A DNA stretch of 64,000 bases from Lapidilactobacillus concavus DSM 17758 (lineage in GTDB: Bacteria > Bacillota > Bacilli > Lactobacillales > Lactobacillaceae): NCBI RefSeq assembly GCF_001435835.1, contig NZ_AZFX01000038.1, forward strand, positions 37,372 through 101,371, written 5' to 3'. Of this stretch, positions 28,352-37,399 are shown in pieces. The translations under genes were made by a program, and so were the position numbers. The notes under the pieces are model-generated. The model searched no databases, was not told where the DNA came from, and worked only from the letters and a program-made list of their open reading frames with translations. How positions within the stretch are numbered: the stretch's first letter is position 1; each line of letters begins with the position of its first letter.

Positions 28352-29638
28352 TTATCTGCTGCTACTTGAGCTTGATGAAGTCGTGCTTGAGGCTTCCTTG
28401 TTAAGCGTGACCTTAGCAGATTGTAGTTTGCCATCACGATAATATTTCACCGTCACCGTATCACCAATTGCATGGCTGTATAAAACGGTGTGGATCTTAG
28501 CGATGCTGTCAATCTTCTTGCCATCGATTTCAACGATCGTATCGTATTTCTTCAAGCCGGCAGTTTTAGCTGGTGAATCTGAATCAATAGAGGCAATCAC
28601 GACACCACCTGTCACACTCGATGGTAACTTCAATGTCGATTTTTGTTGATCAGCAGAAACGTTCGTCAAATCGACAACTGAAACACCCAAAGCTGGACGA
28701 GAAACTTTACCATTTGTGACTAATTGATTAGCAATCTGAACGACTTCGTTGCTTGGAATCGCAAATCCCATCCCTTCAACTGACGTCCCATCAGAACTCG
28801 ACGCAAGTTTACTTGAATTGATCCCAATTACTTGGCCTTCACTATTAACCAATGGGCCACCTGAATTACCAGGATTAATTGCGGCATCCGTTTGGATAAC
28901 CGTTGCTTGTCCAGTAACTTGACGAGAATCTTCATCAGTCACATCAATCGTCCGCGTTTTCGCAGAGACGATACCTTGCGTCACTGAAGTTGCATATTGA
29001 CTACCTAAAGGCGACCCAATTGCAATGACGGGTTCTCCGGCGGTGATAGCTGCAGAATCACCAAAGCTAGCGACTGTCGACACTTTTGCCCCATCAATGG
29101 ACAAAACAGCTAGGTCAGTTGTTGCATCGGTACCTACCGTTTTAGCCGTTAATTTGGTACCATCTGCCAAAATAACTTCAATTTTGTCTGAACCGGAAAC
29201 CACATGATTATTCGTGACGATATAAGCTTTCTCGTCTGCTTTTTTATAGATCAAACCGGAACCTTCACTGACTGTTTCCAACTCAGAAGAGCTGGAACTA
29301 GAGCTATCAGAATCACGACTACTGTCACCGAAAAGGCCAGAGAAAAGATCATCTTCGTTATCGCTTTGGCGTTGTTGATTAATGACCGAAACAACGGCAC
29401 CTTCAACCTTGCTAAACGCCTTTGTCATTGCACTACTTGTCTTCACCGAAACGTTGCTTACTTTAGTTGTCCCTGCCGATTTCGACGTGCTGGTTGAATC
29501 AGCACTATTCGTTGCCGTGTTCTGATTTAACATCGTGAACCCTGAATAAGCAATTGCGCCACCAATCAATGCAGAAATAACGGCCACAATCGCAATTTGC
29601 CATAATGAAATTCCTTTGGTATTTTTACGTTTATCCAT
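28352..29638 (-). CDS. htrA: HtrA/DegP-like serine protease
   Basis: 428 residues: one N-terminal membrane anchor (12-35), a Ser/Asp-rich linker, a trypsin-like domain with His145 (TNNHVV), Asp175 (TTDLAV) and Ser259 (GNSGGPL), and one C-terminal PDZ domain. It degrades or refolds misfolded exported proteins on the outer face of the membrane. It lies at the end of the Wal cluster, as usual in lactobacilli, but 181 bases after walJ, so it may have its own promoter. The start follows GGGAGATG. Confidence 0.93.
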   Translation of the reverse strand: MDKRKNTKGISLWQIAIVAVISALIGGAIAYSGFTMLNQNTATNSADSTSTSKSAGTTKVSNVSVKTSSAMTKAFSKVEGAVVSVINQQRQSDNEDDLFSGLFGDSSRDSDSSSSSSSELETVSEGSGLIYKKADEKAYIVTNNHVVSGSDKIEVILADGTKLTAKTVGTDATTDLAVLSIDGAKVSTVASFGDSAAITAGEPVIAIGSPLGSQYATSVTQGIVSAKTRTIDVTDEDSRQVTGQATVIQTDAAINPGNSGGPLVNSEGQVIGINSSKLASSSDGTSVEGMGFAIPSNEVVQIANQLVTNGKVSRPALGVSVVDLTNVSADQQKSTLKLPSSVTGGVVIASIDSDSPAKTAGLKKYDTIVEIDGKKIDSIAKIHTVLYSHAIGDTVTVKYYRDGKLQSAKVTLNKEASSTTSSSSSSSR

Positions 29639-29819
29639 TATTCACATCTCCCATAAATCACAGTCTTTTTGCTGATCATTCATCTATCATGTTACTGTTA
29701 AAATATGAAAAAACTATGAAGTAACCACTGATAAATCGTAAACTAATCGTGCGTTTTTTGGTAATTTAATGCTCAAAAAATGAAGGCGAAGCCCGTAATG
29801 ACGCTCATAATTAATTGAC

Positions 29820-30632
29820 TTAAATCAACGTCAACGGATCCGCGACCTCAGGATCGGTATCCATGATCTTGAAATCATGTCCAACTGCAAAGTCATGATT
29901 CTTCAAGAATCCAGTAACCGTCGCGTGTGCTAAGTCTTTAAAATTATTCTCTTGACTCAGATGTCCAAGGAAAATTTGTTTCGTGTGGTTGCCTAAAACA
30001 TCCATTAATGTCTCCGCACCATCTTCATTCGATAAATGACCACGATCACTCAAAATTCGTTGTTTCAATGACCACGGATAGGCACCATTACGCAACATAT
30101 TTAGATCATGATTACATTCCATCAGGTAACCATCTGCGTTTTTGATCGTCCCCATGACACGATCAGAGACATAGCCTGTGTCAGTTAGAATCGCAAAGGC
30201 CTTGTTATCATGGTGAACCTGATAGAACTGTGGTTCAGCGGCATCATGCGAAACACCGAAGCTTTCAATATCCATATCACCTAAAGTGACAAAGCCACCC
30301 GTTTTAATAAGATGTTGTTGACTGACGTCAATTTTACCGATCTTCGGCGCCATCGCTTGCCAAGTGCCTTCATTCGCATAAACATCGAGATGATATTTTC
30401 GTGCTAAGACTCCCACACCGCGAATATGATCTGAATGTTCATGGGTCACAAATAATGCGTCAACATCGTTTAAATCACGACCGATGCTGGCCATTAGTGC
30501 AGCGATTTTTTTACCAGATAATCCTGCATCTATCAGAATTTTCTGATGAGGTGTCTCAATGTACGTCACGTTGCCAGAACTGCTGCTAGCTAAGACACTA
30601 ACAGCCATGCCTTGGCTTTCTTCCAAAGCCAT
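29820..30632 (-). CDS. walJ: Metallo-beta-lactamase fold hydrolase WalJ (YycJ)
   Basis: A 270-residue cytoplasmic protein with the metal-binding HEHSDH motif (FVTHEHSDHIRGV) and further conserved LMECNHD and GHLS motifs. It is the YycJ/VicX member of the Wal operon; family members are nuclease-like and linked to replication and cell-wall co-ordination. AAGGGGAG precedes ATG at 30632. Confidence 0.9.
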   Translation of the reverse strand: MALEESQGMAVSVLASSSSGNVTYIETPHQKILIDAGLSGKKIAALMASIGRDLNDVDALFVTHEHSDHIRGVGVLARKYHLDVYANEGTWQAMAPKIGKIDVSQQHLIKTGGFVTLGDMDIESFGVSHDAAEPQFYQVHHDNKAFAILTDTGYVSDRVMGTIKNADGYLMECNHDLNMLRNGAYPWSLKQRILSDRGHLSNEDGAETLMDVLGNHTKQIFLGHLSQENNFKDLAHATVTGFLKNHDFAVGHDFKIMDTDPEVADPLTLI

Positions 30633-30701
30633 CTGTTAAAGCTCCCCTTCAATAAATAAACTGATTCCAACTAAATAACCAATCAACTTCGCACCGACGC
30701 C

Positions 30702-31637
30702 CTAATCATTCAGGATAGCAGCGTTGGTGCTACTCTTCGTCGAAGTCGAGCTAGAAGATTGCTTCGTACTCGACGAACTTCCGCTGATCGATGTTGTTGA
30801 GTTTTTAATGACCGTACTAGAAAACGCGTTGACTTTCTTCAGCGATTCATTTTTAGTTCCTTTATGCTGAATAAGGATATTCCAAACTGGCACGTAAATC
30901 ACACTGCCACGGACATCAATGAGTTCAGAATAGCCAAGTTTATACCACACAACCTTTGAATTTTCTGGAATTTCACTCGAAATGTATAAAAGTTGCACCG
31001 CATCAAATGCACTGATCGTTGTTTGTTTCTCACGTAGAACCGTGAGATCCGAAATGTAAGTCTGCGTGTAGCCAGTCACGGAGGTCCCCGAAACTTTAAA
31101 AATCAGCTCGGCTTGTGTGTCTAACAGTACCCCATGTTTCGACTTTTGAACGAAGACAATATTTTTTTTAGGGTCAGATAAGGCGGCTTCATAAGTATAT
31201 TCAGTCCCAAAAATAACATTGTTACTATCTTTAATAAACGATTTTAACTTGCTGACCATTTCTTTTTGGTCATAGCTTAAAACCGTGGTAAATTGACTCG
31301 TCAGTGTATGCGTCATGGCATTGTATGAATAAGACTGGCCTACTAGATGCGTCATGGCATTGTATGAATAAGACTGGCCTACTAGATGATCCATATGCGC
31401 GCGTAATTCATCTTCATTTTGGCTGGACAAATAATAGCCCTCACCTTGCTTCGTCGACAAGCTACCAACCGTAATATTATCATCACGCATATCCTGCAGA
31501 ATTGTGTCGCTCGTCGAAGTGCTCTGGTCATCGGAAATAACAATATTGCTATTATTTTGTAAATAAGAAGTCGCTAAAAAAATATCCAACGCAATAAATA
31601 CCACGAGAAATATCCATTCAATTCGTCGAAAATCCAT
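30702..31637 (-). CDS. walI: WalI (YycI) regulator of WalK, with internal duplication
   Basis: A 311-residue single-pass membrane protein: short cytoplasmic start (MDFRRIEWIF), one membrane helix (about 8-25), then an extracytoplasmic domain and a Ser/Thr-rich tail. With WalH it restrains the WalK kinase through the membrane. Residues around 100-125 contain MTHLVGQSYSYNA twice in a row, an exact 39-bp tandem duplication at 31309-31386 that keeps the frame. The start abuts the walH stop and follows GGGGGTGA. Confidence 0.92.
   Translation of the reverse strand: MDFRRIEWIFLVVFIALDIFLATSYLQNNSNIVISDDQSTSTSDTILQDMRDDNITVGSLSTKQGEGYYLSSQNEDELRAHMDHLVGQSYSYNAMTHLVGQSYSYNAMTHTLTSQFTTVLSYDQKEMVSKLKSFIKDSNNVIFGTEYTYEAALSDPKKNIVFVQKSKHGVLLDTQAELIFKVSGTSVTGYTQTYISDLTVLREKQTTISAFDAVQLLYISSEIPENSKVVWYKLGYSELIDVRGSVIYVPVWNILIQHKGTKNESLKKVNAFSSTVIKNSTTSISGSSSSTKQSSSSTSTKSSTNAAILND
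31309..31386 (-). repeat. Exact 39-bp tandem duplication inside walI
   Basis: Two identical 39-bp units (31309-31347 and 31348-31386) adding 13 residues in frame. Confidence 0.95.
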
Positions 31638-32963
31638 TTAGTTCACCCCCGACTTATCTGTGAGCCAGTCGTGATAATCGCGCCACTTGTTACCGATCTG
31701 AACATAATAGGTGGGATTCAGGTCAATAATATCTGTAGATTCCTTATCCGGGATCCAGCGATAACCCACCGCAATATCTTGAATTTCAGTTTGCGCATAA
31801 CCGGCTTCGTTCAGTTGACTCAAGATAGTTGTGGTTGCAGGAAGTTTAACTCGACCATTCGTTGCTGGCACAGGAACTTGCAAGATTCGACTTGAAAAAT
31901 CGACTCGACTCCCGGAGTTTGTATACGTCACCTTAAAGGCACCAAAATCACTCTTCTGAAAAATTGGAAAGCCTTCAACATAGCTTCTGAATGAAACCAT
32001 GTCGTTGCCTGTTTCGGTACTGAAAAACCGGACATCTGTCAAAGGATTATCGATCGAAATGATGGCCTTTAAACTTTGTTCTAGCAATAACTGCAACGTC
32101 GCTGGAATATCTGTTTCTGTATTATCCAAGTATTTCAATTGATCCGTCGAATGATCCACAGTGAGTTGATAATCATTGTAGTTACCCGCCGAGTAAGTCG
32201 TTTCATGTCCAGATTCATGTGTATCGACGGATGAATTGGCGCTATCACTTAAAAGCGCAGAAATATAGGTGTTCTCGTTGCGGCGAGTGATCAAATAACT
32301 ATAAGGTCGCAGCGAGAGCCCTTCTGGATAGAACGTCCGCAACTGCCCCTGCATGTTCTGCAACGACACCTTTGCTGAAAAATCAGCTGTCCGTAGCAAG
32401 GACAATATCTGGCTGACATTAGCGTGAGTGACTTGACTCTGCCAGATGTTGTTCGTTTGATCGTTGACGAAAAAGACCTTGTTGATATTGCCTTCGGTCG
32501 AAAAAATAACTCGGTTAAAAGTATGGTCGCGAACAGCACCCTTCAAGGCCGTCTGACCAATCAGTTTACCGAAGAGTTGTAATGAAATTTGATCATGATA
32601 AACCAGTTGGACCGTATTCATCCGCGTCGTTAATTCTGAGTACTTTGCTGGGCTTACACGTGCCTTACGAATATGCCACTTTTGCATCGCTTCGCGAATT
32701 TCGGAAGTTAAACTCTCTTTATGATTATAAACGATTCGTGGCTGCTTCTGGCTATCGATCGTCAAAACCTCGACCGGTAAGTAAACTTGTTCCAAATTTT
32801 GTTGCGTATTATTGCTATTGGTCACATCACGCTTAGTTGCGGTTTGAGTATCCGTTCTCTTTTCGTAACGTTGATTGTTTGTCCAGATCAAGAAACTCAA
32901 GACTAAGCTCAATAAGACAACGATAATCAAACTGATTCGGACTAACAGGCTAGTTCTCCTCAC
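31638..32963 (-). CDS. walH: WalH (YycH) regulator of WalK
   Basis: About 441 residues: one membrane helix near the start (LVRISLIIVVLLSLVLSFL) and a large extracytoplasmic domain. It works with WalI to modulate WalK. The best start is GTG at 32963 (VRRTSLL), eight bases after GGAGG and overlapping the walK end by 14 bases; ATG at 32978 is an alternative. A start further upstream would read out of the walK coding region. Confidence 0.88.
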   Translation of the reverse strand: MRRTSLLVRISLIIVVLLSLVLSFLIWTNNQRYEKRTDTQTATKRDVTNSNNTQQNLEQVYLPVEVLTIDSQKQPRIVYNHKESLTSEIREAMQKWHIRKARVSPAKYSELTTRMNTVQLVYHDQISLQLFGKLIGQTALKGAVRDHTFNRVIFSTEGNINKVFFVNDQTNNIWQSQVTHANVSQILSLLRTADFSAKVSLQNMQGQLRTFYPEGLSLRPYSYLITRRNENTYISALLSDSANSSVDTHESGHETTYSAGNYNDYQLTVDHSTDQLKYLDNTETDIPATLQLLLEQSLKAIISIDNPLTDVRFFSTETGNDMVSFRSYVEGFPIFQKSDFGAFKVTYTNSGSRVDFSSRILQVPVPATNGRVKLPATTTILSQLNEAGYAQTEIQDIAVGYRWIPDKESTDIIDLNPTYYVQIGNKWRDYHDWLTDKSGVN

Positions 32964-34860
32964 TCCACTCACCTCCATCTTCATAAGGTTCATATGGCAA
33001 TGAAATATAAAATGTGGAGCCGCGGCCCTCTGCACTATCGACCCAGATGCGGCCATGATGTGCCTCAACAACTTCTTTCGAAATTGCCAGCCCTAATCCG
33101 GTCCCACCTTGTTTGCGAGAGCGTGCCTTATCGACACGATAGAAACGATCAAAGACCTTAGAAATATCTTTACGCGGAATTCCTAAGCCTTGATCGCTGA
33201 TGCTGACCACTAGATTGTTGTGGCTCTCAATCAAGCGTGTCGTGATGACACCACCATCTGGAGAATACTTAATCGCATTATTCATAATGTTATCAATCAC
33301 TTGCATCATTTTATCGGTATCTATTTCGACCCACAAATCATGTTTGGTGAATTCACGTTCAATTCGATAACGTTTTTGTTTAGGATCAGTCTTTAACATC
33401 ATATCGAATCGATCAAGGATGTAATTAAAGAACTCGTTGAAGTTGACGTATTCTAATTCCATCTTCGCAGTTCCTTGGTCCAAGCGTGAGAGTGCCAACA
33501 ACTCATTGATCATTCGAATCATCCGATCGGTCTCTTCTTGTGTGACCGTTAGGAATTGTGGCGCCAATTTCTCATCCTGCCAAGCACCATCACTCAACGC
33601 TTCAATATAACTGCGAACACTCGTCAGTGGCGTCCGCAACTCGTGAGACACATTGGAGACGAATTCACGGCGTTCACGCTCATTCTTCTCTTGCTCCGTA
33701 ACGTCATGTAACACGCAGACAAGTCCGCTGATGAAACCAGTCTCGCGCTGAATCAATGAAAAGTCGACGTGTAAAATCAAATGACGTGCATGATCTGGCG
33801 ACACAGTTTGCTCGTCTTCGTCATTTTGTGTGTCGGGTTCAATGACCATATCGCGTTTATTCTCCAGCAAATCACGGAAAGAATATTCTTTTTCAATACC
33901 CAGCACGGTTAAAATTGATTCACCGATCGTGTCGTCACCCGTTGTATTCAAAAAGCCTTGAGCCGCTTCATTGATGATGGTCACATTCCCGCGTCGATCT
34001 GTCGCTATAACGCCGTCCGTCATGTGACTCAACACAGAATCCAATCGACGCCGTTCCGCGTCAGAAACTTCCTGTGCTTCTTCAACACGAATCGATAGGT
34101 TGTTTACGGCAAATGCTAATTGTCCCAATTCATCGTGACCGTAAATACGAACCTGACCAGAATAATCACCGTCCGCAATTTGAATCGCTTGTTTTTTCAT
34201 TTCATCAATAGGCTGTGTAATTGCCCGTGCAATAAAAATCGCGATAATCATACCCAGCAATCCTGCAACTAATGACGCCGTCAGAAAAATCACCGTCACT
34301 TGATTAATATTGCGATAAACGGTATCCATGCTTGCGCGCACATAAATGGCACCGACAACTTGATTCGCGTCGGTACTCTGATTCGTCAGTGGTGTGATCG
34401 ACGTATAATAACTGCCATCTCGAGTTGACGTAATCTCGGTTTTTTTGCGATTAGCATAGATGACACTCTTGATATCCGACTTCGGCGTCCGCTGCCCAAT
34501 GCTAGCTTGATCATTCGCATTGCTCGTGCCTCGAATCACGCCCTTATTATCGACAACCAAGACTTCCGAAATCGATGAGTTATCAATATCAGCGACAATG
34601 TTCTTAACGCTACGATTAGCCGTTTCCGTATCATCCGTTGAGAGTTCCGTCACCAACTGTGTCGAAATATATGGCTGAATTGTCACCATACTTTCGAAAT
34701 TATCAACATTCTGTTGTTCCAATTGCTTCACGAAATAAGCCCCAATGATTTCAATGGTAGCTAAGAGTAACAGCACGAAAACAATCGCAATTTTAAAATG
34801 AATCGATTGAAAAAGTCGAATTTTTCCATTCATTCGGGATGTCACGCTAAAAGCGCACAT
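32950..34860 (-). CDS. walK: Sensor histidine kinase WalK (VicK)
   Basis: 636 residues. Two membrane helices (about 23-43 and 188-212) flank an extracytoplasmic PAS/Cache-like domain, then HAMP (about 210-265), an intracellular PAS (275-390), the dimerisation box VSNVSHELRTPLTSVRS (phospho-acceptor His406) and a C-terminal ATPase domain (FDRFYRVDKARS, GTGLGLAIS). It is the essential cell-wall homeostasis kinase of low-GC Gram-positives. AAGGAAG lies just ahead of ATG at 34860. Confidence 0.95.
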   Translation of the reverse strand: MCAFSVTSRMNGKIRLFQSIHFKIAIVFVLLLLATIEIIGAYFVKQLEQQNVDNFESMVTIQPYISTQLVTELSTDDTETANRSVKNIVADIDNSSISEVLVVDNKGVIRGTSNANDQASIGQRTPKSDIKSVIYANRKKTEITSTRDGSYYTSITPLTNQSTDANQVVGAIYVRASMDTVYRNINQVTVIFLTASLVAGLLGMIIAIFIARAITQPIDEMKKQAIQIADGDYSGQVRIYGHDELGQLAFAVNNLSIRVEEAQEVSDAERRRLDSVLSHMTDGVIATDRRGNVTIINEAAQGFLNTTGDDTIGESILTVLGIEKEYSFRDLLENKRDMVIEPDTQNDEDEQTVSPDHARHLILHVDFSLIQRETGFISGLVCVLHDVTEQEKNERERREFVSNVSHELRTPLTSVRSYIEALSDGAWQDEKLAPQFLTVTQEETDRMIRMINELLALSRLDQGTAKMELEYVNFNEFFNYILDRFDMMLKTDPKQKRYRIEREFTKHDLWVEIDTDKMMQVIDNIMNNAIKYSPDGGVITTRLIESHNNLVVSISDQGLGIPRKDISKVFDRFYRVDKARSRKQGGTGLGLAISKEVVEAHHGRIWVDSAEGRGSTFYISLPYEPYEDGGEWSEEN

Positions 34861-35127
34861 TCACTTCCTTCTAATGTGTCCGTCGCCATTGATGACGATA
34901 TATGCTGAACGATCACGCTTTTTTTCAGGCTGACTCGAATTCTGTCATGAAACAGCACTGATTTATAAAGACCGTCATTTAAAAATCAAAAAAGAGCTAA
35001 AACGGTCTCAAGACAATCGGCCAACAACTGCTTCCAGTCTCTCGCCTGTATTACCCTTAATCTGCCCGTTTTACCCCTTTACCAACATGTTCACGCAATT
35101 TAGTTGACACTCAAAAAAACGACACAA
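34861..35127 (-). other. Gap between walR and walK
   Basis: 267 bases with no open frame that has a ribosome binding site. Only short inverted repeats and a T-rich stretch near 34987-34996 (minus strand CTCTTTTTTG) are seen; that could attenuate walK expression. Confidence 0.4.
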
Positions 35128-35835
35128 TTATTCGTTGTCTGGATTTTTCAAGAAGTAACCTACACCACGTCGCGTAACGATCCACTTGGGATAGCTTGGA
35201 TCATCTTCGATTTTTTCACGAAGTCGGCGAATCGTGACATCAACTGTACGCACATCACCGAAATAGTCATAACCCCAAACAGTTTGCAATAAATGTTCAC
35301 GCGTCATCACTTGGCCAAGATGTTTCGCCAGATAGTGCAATAATTCGAACTCGCGATGAGTCAACTCAATTTTTTCGCCACGCTTAGCAACGTCATAAGC
35401 ATCTGGATAGATCGTCAGATCACCGACGTCAATCTCATGATGTGAGCTTTCATCAGCATCTGCAACCGCTGTGGCTTGTCGACGTAAATTAGCCTTCACA
35501 CGTGCCACTAGTTCACGATTCGAAAATGGCTTGGTCACGTAATCATCAGCACCTAATTCAAGCCCGATGACTTTATCGATCTCAGAGTCTTTGGCCGTGA
35601 CCATAATAATTGGCATGTCGTGCGTCTTCCGGACTTCACGCGCAACTTCCAAGCCATCGACTTTTGGTAACATTAAATCTAATAAAATTAAATCCGGATC
35701 AACTTCTTCAACTTTCTTGAGTGCTTCCTCGCCATCGAATGCGACGTAAACATCGTATCCTTCTTTCGTTAGCGAAAACTTAACAATGTCGGAAATAGGT
35801 TTCTCGTCATCAACAACTAAGATTTTCTTCGCCAT
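35128..35835 (-). CDS. walR: Response regulator WalR (VicR)
   Basis: A 235-residue OmpR-type regulator: receiver domain with phospho-acceptor Asp53 ([11 protein letters not shown]) and Lys in VTKPFSN, then a winged helix ([30 protein letters not shown]). It is activated by WalK and controls autolysin and cell-wall genes. It is first in the cluster but separated from walK by 292-267 bases with no gene, which is longer than the usual short gap. Confidence 0.95.
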   Translation of the reverse strand: MAKKILVVDDEKPISDIVKFSLTKEGYDVYVAFDGEEALKKVEEVDPDLILLDLMLPKVDGLEVAREVRKTHDMPIIMVTAKDSEIDKVIGLELGADDYVTKPFSNRELVARVKANLRRQATAVADADESSHHEIDVGDLTIYPDAYDVAKRGEKIELTHREFELLHYLAKHLGQVMTREHLLQTVWGYDYFGDVRTVDVTIRRLREKIEDDPSYPKWIVTRRGVGYFLKNPDNE

Positions 35836-36044
35836 CTACATGGTTCCTCCTTAGAAACGCTATCCTTATTATACTAACTTTCATCTCAAAGCACAAAGTT
35901 TGATGATAATCAGTACGCTAACGCAAAGTCAAACACCGACATTTTTGAGTGCGCCACCCTATTTTTTGACGAGACAATGGCTTCGATTAAATTGATCAGG
36001 CGTTCTTTCACAGCTTTAATTTAACAAACACATGGTCAAATTAG

Positions 36045-37157
36045 CTAGTAAGAAATAACTTGATCGTCACTATCTTGTTCATAGACGTTAAAGACTTGGT
36101 TATGGCTTGGATCATTGAAAACAAACCCATTTTTGTTTGCGTTCAATTCATTTTGTCGTGTCTCTTCATTATCAAGTGTTTCTTTGGATAAGCCTACTTC
36201 GGTCCGTAGGTTGTCAGAGACGCGTTGCAATTCTTCCGTTGATGCGATTTGATAGGAAGAATGATCAATCGTTGCGTTAACGCCATGAATATAGTCGCTC
36301 TTGATCGTACGCCCGGCCGAACGATAATTCTGAAAAATCGTAATCATGTCGTTGAACGTCAAATTCGTCTTCATGTTTTTAGAAACAGAATTCAGAACCT
36401 CTTTGAAATTTGCTAGTGTGCCAGTTGACATCGCCGACTTGATAACAGACGTGATGATCTGACGCTGGCGCATTTGCCGACCGTAATCATTATTAGGATC
36501 GTCATAACGCATCCGCGCATAGGATAACGCCTCAGTCCCATTCAAGTGCTGTTGACCCTTCTTGAAAGTCGAACCCGCATAACTAAAATCGAATGGCACG
36601 TCGACATCAACGCCGCCTAACGCATCGACCACTTTTTGCAAACCACCCATGTTGATGGTTAGGTAATAATCAATTGTCATATTTAGTAAGCTATTAACGG
36701 TGTCCATCGCCATCTCCGATCCACCATGCATGTATGCCGCATTGATTTTTTGAACGGTGAATTCCTTCGTCCCAATAATTTGCGCCATGGTATCTCGCGG
36801 AACGCTTGTTAACACGACTTTTTCGGTTTGAGGATTGACCGTAACAACGATCATTGTATCTGAATTCCCTTGATAGGTTCGACCAAGGGCACCCGTGTCT
36901 GCACCAAGTAACAAGATTGAGAATGGCTTTTTGTTTTTAAAGACCGTCGCGGATTGAATTGCACCGGCTGACTGATAGGTTGATTCCAACGCTGATTTTG
37001 TTTGACCGTACAATCGTAACGCGTATGCGCCAACGACAAAGATGACGGCGAATAAGCAAACTAAAAGACTTCGGCCAATCGTATGATGTGGTTCTTTATC
37101 AATCGTGACCGCCAATAATTCGTTACGTTTGAGTTGACGACGTTTTTGTCGCTCCAT
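36045..37157 (-). CDS. LytR-CpsA-Psr (LCP) family protein
   Basis: 370 residues: a basic cytoplasmic start, one membrane helix (about 28-48), and the extracytoplasmic LCP domain with LLLGADTGALGR, VVTVNPQTEKVVLTSVPRDT in pieces, and ARMRYDDPNNDYGRQMRQRQ. Enzymes of this family attach teichoic acid or polysaccharide from lipid carriers to peptidoglycan. GGGAG precedes the ATG. It stands alone, divergent from pepF and next to the Wal cluster. Confidence 0.9.
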   Translation of the reverse strand: MERQKRRQLKRNELLAVTIDKEPHHTIGRSLLVCLFAVIFVVGAYALRLYGQTKSALESTYQSAGAIQSATVFKNKKPFSILLLGADTGALGRTYQGNSDTMIVVTVNPQTEKVVLTSVPRDTMAQIIGTKEFTVQKINAAYMHGGSEMAMDTVNSLLNMTIDYYLTINMGGLQKVVDALGGVDVDVPFDFSYAGSTFKKGQQHLNGTEALSYARMRYDDPNNDYGRQMRQRQIITSVIKSAMSTGTLANFKEVLNSVSKNMKTNLTFNDMITIFQNYRSAGRTIKSDYIHGVNATIDHSSYQIASTEELQRVSDNLRTEVGLSKETLDNEETRQNELNANKNGFVFNDPSHNQVFNVYEQDSDDQVISY

Positions 37158-37335
37158 GTAATCTACTCCCGTTCATTCGAATGGCTAACACTCGACCATT
37201 CTAAGAATCCATCACCGTTCAGGATTCCCCCTCATTTCCTTTAGCCTAATACACTTTTGCAGGATCGGCATCTTTCCAATACTAATTTATAATTCTTTTA
37301 AGCAAATTATTCACCCAAAAAGTCCGCAATGACTA

Positions 37336-37364
37336 TTGGTGTTAGTCCTGATAAAGCATATAAT
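37336..37364 (+). promoter_or_regulatory. Promoter of pepF
   Basis: TTGGTG (37336-37341) and TATAAT (37359-37364) with a 17-bp spacer. Confidence 0.65.
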
Positions 37365-37399
37365 ATGAGTCATATCTATAAGAATAAGGAGCCCAATCT

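Noticed and set aside
31309-31386. Short CRISPR-like or minisatellite array
   Set aside because: Only two directly abutting copies within a coding gene and no spacers; a tandem duplication explains it.
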